A stretch of DNA of 8,038 nucleotides from an uncultured Flavobacteriaceae bacterium (GTDB lineage Bacteria; Bacteroidota; Bacteroidia; Flavobacteriales; Flavobacteriaceae). The notes beneath the pieces were generated by a model. That model ran no database searches, was not told the origin of the DNA, and was given only the letters and a program-made list of their open reading frames with translations. Each line of letters opens with the position of its first letter. The first letter of the stretch is position 1. The translations under genes were made by a program, and so were the position numbers. Positions 7,715 through 8,038 of the stretch are shown here, piece by piece. Location: positions 1 to 8,038 of the forward strand of contig CALJFV010000086.1 of the NCBI GenBank assembly GCA_938074515.1. The letters are read 5' to 3'.

Positions 7715-8038
7715 TTATTTTTTTCGCTCATCCAATTTAGCTTTGATTTCCAGGGCCTTTTCTTCTGTGATATCATAACTCTTCATAATCCAAATAGCCC
7801 CTATAACCCCTGCGATAGGCAATAATGTATAGAACATGCGCATGCCCGTAACCGCAGACTCAGTTACATTTTCGGCATCGAACCCGACAATGTATAAAAT
7901 AAACCCTCCGAGTAGCGCCGCAATACCAAAGCCTAACTTGACCATCCACCAGTAGACGGCCCCGAGCACACCTTCACGACGTTGACCCGTTTGAAGCTCG
8001 TCCAAATCGCAAACATCAGCCGTCATGCTCATCATGAT
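7715..8038 (-). CDS. GPH-family (MelB-like, MFS_2) sugar/cation symporter, C-terminal part
   Basis: Only the last 107 codons are in the window. The frame is open to the edge and the N-terminal majority (family about 450-480 residues) lies outside. The segment SMTADVCDLDELQTGQRREG is the conserved cytoplasmic loop before the last two helices of bacterial glycoside-pentoside-hexuronide symporters. It is followed by membrane segments at about residues 25-54 (VYWWMVKLGFGIAALLGG and on) and about 69-88 (FYTLLPIAGVIGAIWIM), then a charged cytoplasmic tail ending DERKK. It would import sugars or short glycosides with Na+ or H+ across the inner membrane. It is the first visible gene of the run with the two GH17 enzymes, which suggests import of beta-glucan-derived oligosaccharides (inference). 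The internal Met at 8035 is not the real start, because the family has about ten more helices upstream. Confidence 0.87.
   Translation of the reverse strand: MMMSMTADVCDLDELQTGQRREGVLGAVYWWMVKLGFGIAALLGGFILYIVGFDAENVTESAVTGMRMFYTLLPIAGVIGAIWIMKSYDITEEKALEIKAKLDERKK

Noticed and set aside
1..8038. Mobile element, CRISPR array, toxin-antitoxin or defence system
   Set aside because: No transposase, integrase, regularly spaced repeats, small paired genes or defence domains were seen; all genes are intact housekeeping or sugar-use families.

Overview
The window looks like chromosome from a Bacteroidota member, most likely a marine-type flavobacterium. Three things point that way. No start codon has a recognisable Shine-Dalgarno sequence, and several leaders are A/T-rich instead. 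Four intergenic sites match the Bacteroidota -7 promoter element TAnnTTTG. The protein families, including signal-less GH17 enzymes beside a GPH-type sugar symporter, also fit. I cannot name the genus from the sequence.

Layout: The left quarter (1-2120, minus strand) is alaS, cut off by the window edge after about 706 codons. A 113-bp divergent intergenic region follows, with a promoter-like element on each strand and an imperfect dyad between them. On the plus strand an M23 (LytM-type) membrane-anchored peptidoglycan hydrolase (2234-3211) overlaps by one base a small MerR-type regulator (3211-3537). The rest of the window is on the minus strand, in transcription order from the right: the C-terminal end of a GPH-family sugar/cation symporter (7715 to beyond the window), a GH17 glycosidase (6804-7688), a second divergent GH17 glycosidase (5836-6771), era (4917-5801) and der (3553-4854). 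der and the MerR gene converge with only 15 bp between their stop codons.

How the parts work together: alaS, era and der are housekeeping translation and ribosome-assembly genes. Era acts on the 30S subunit and Der on the 50S. The transporter and the two GH17 enzymes form a tight set (gaps of 26 and 32 bp). They look like an inner-membrane uptake plus intracellular cleavage unit for beta-1,3-glucan (laminarin-type) oligosaccharides, because neither enzyme has a signal peptide and both keep the GH17 catalytic glutamates. That substrate is inferred from family membership.

I see no tRNA, rRNA, CRISPR array, insertion sequence or phage gene. No stretch longer than about 115 bp lacks a gene. The window is mostly ordinary. 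The best points for a second look are the dyad between alaS and the peptidase gene, the missing ATG of the second GH17 gene, the paired signal-less GH17 enzymes, and the identical TAACTTTG elements close upstream of era and der.
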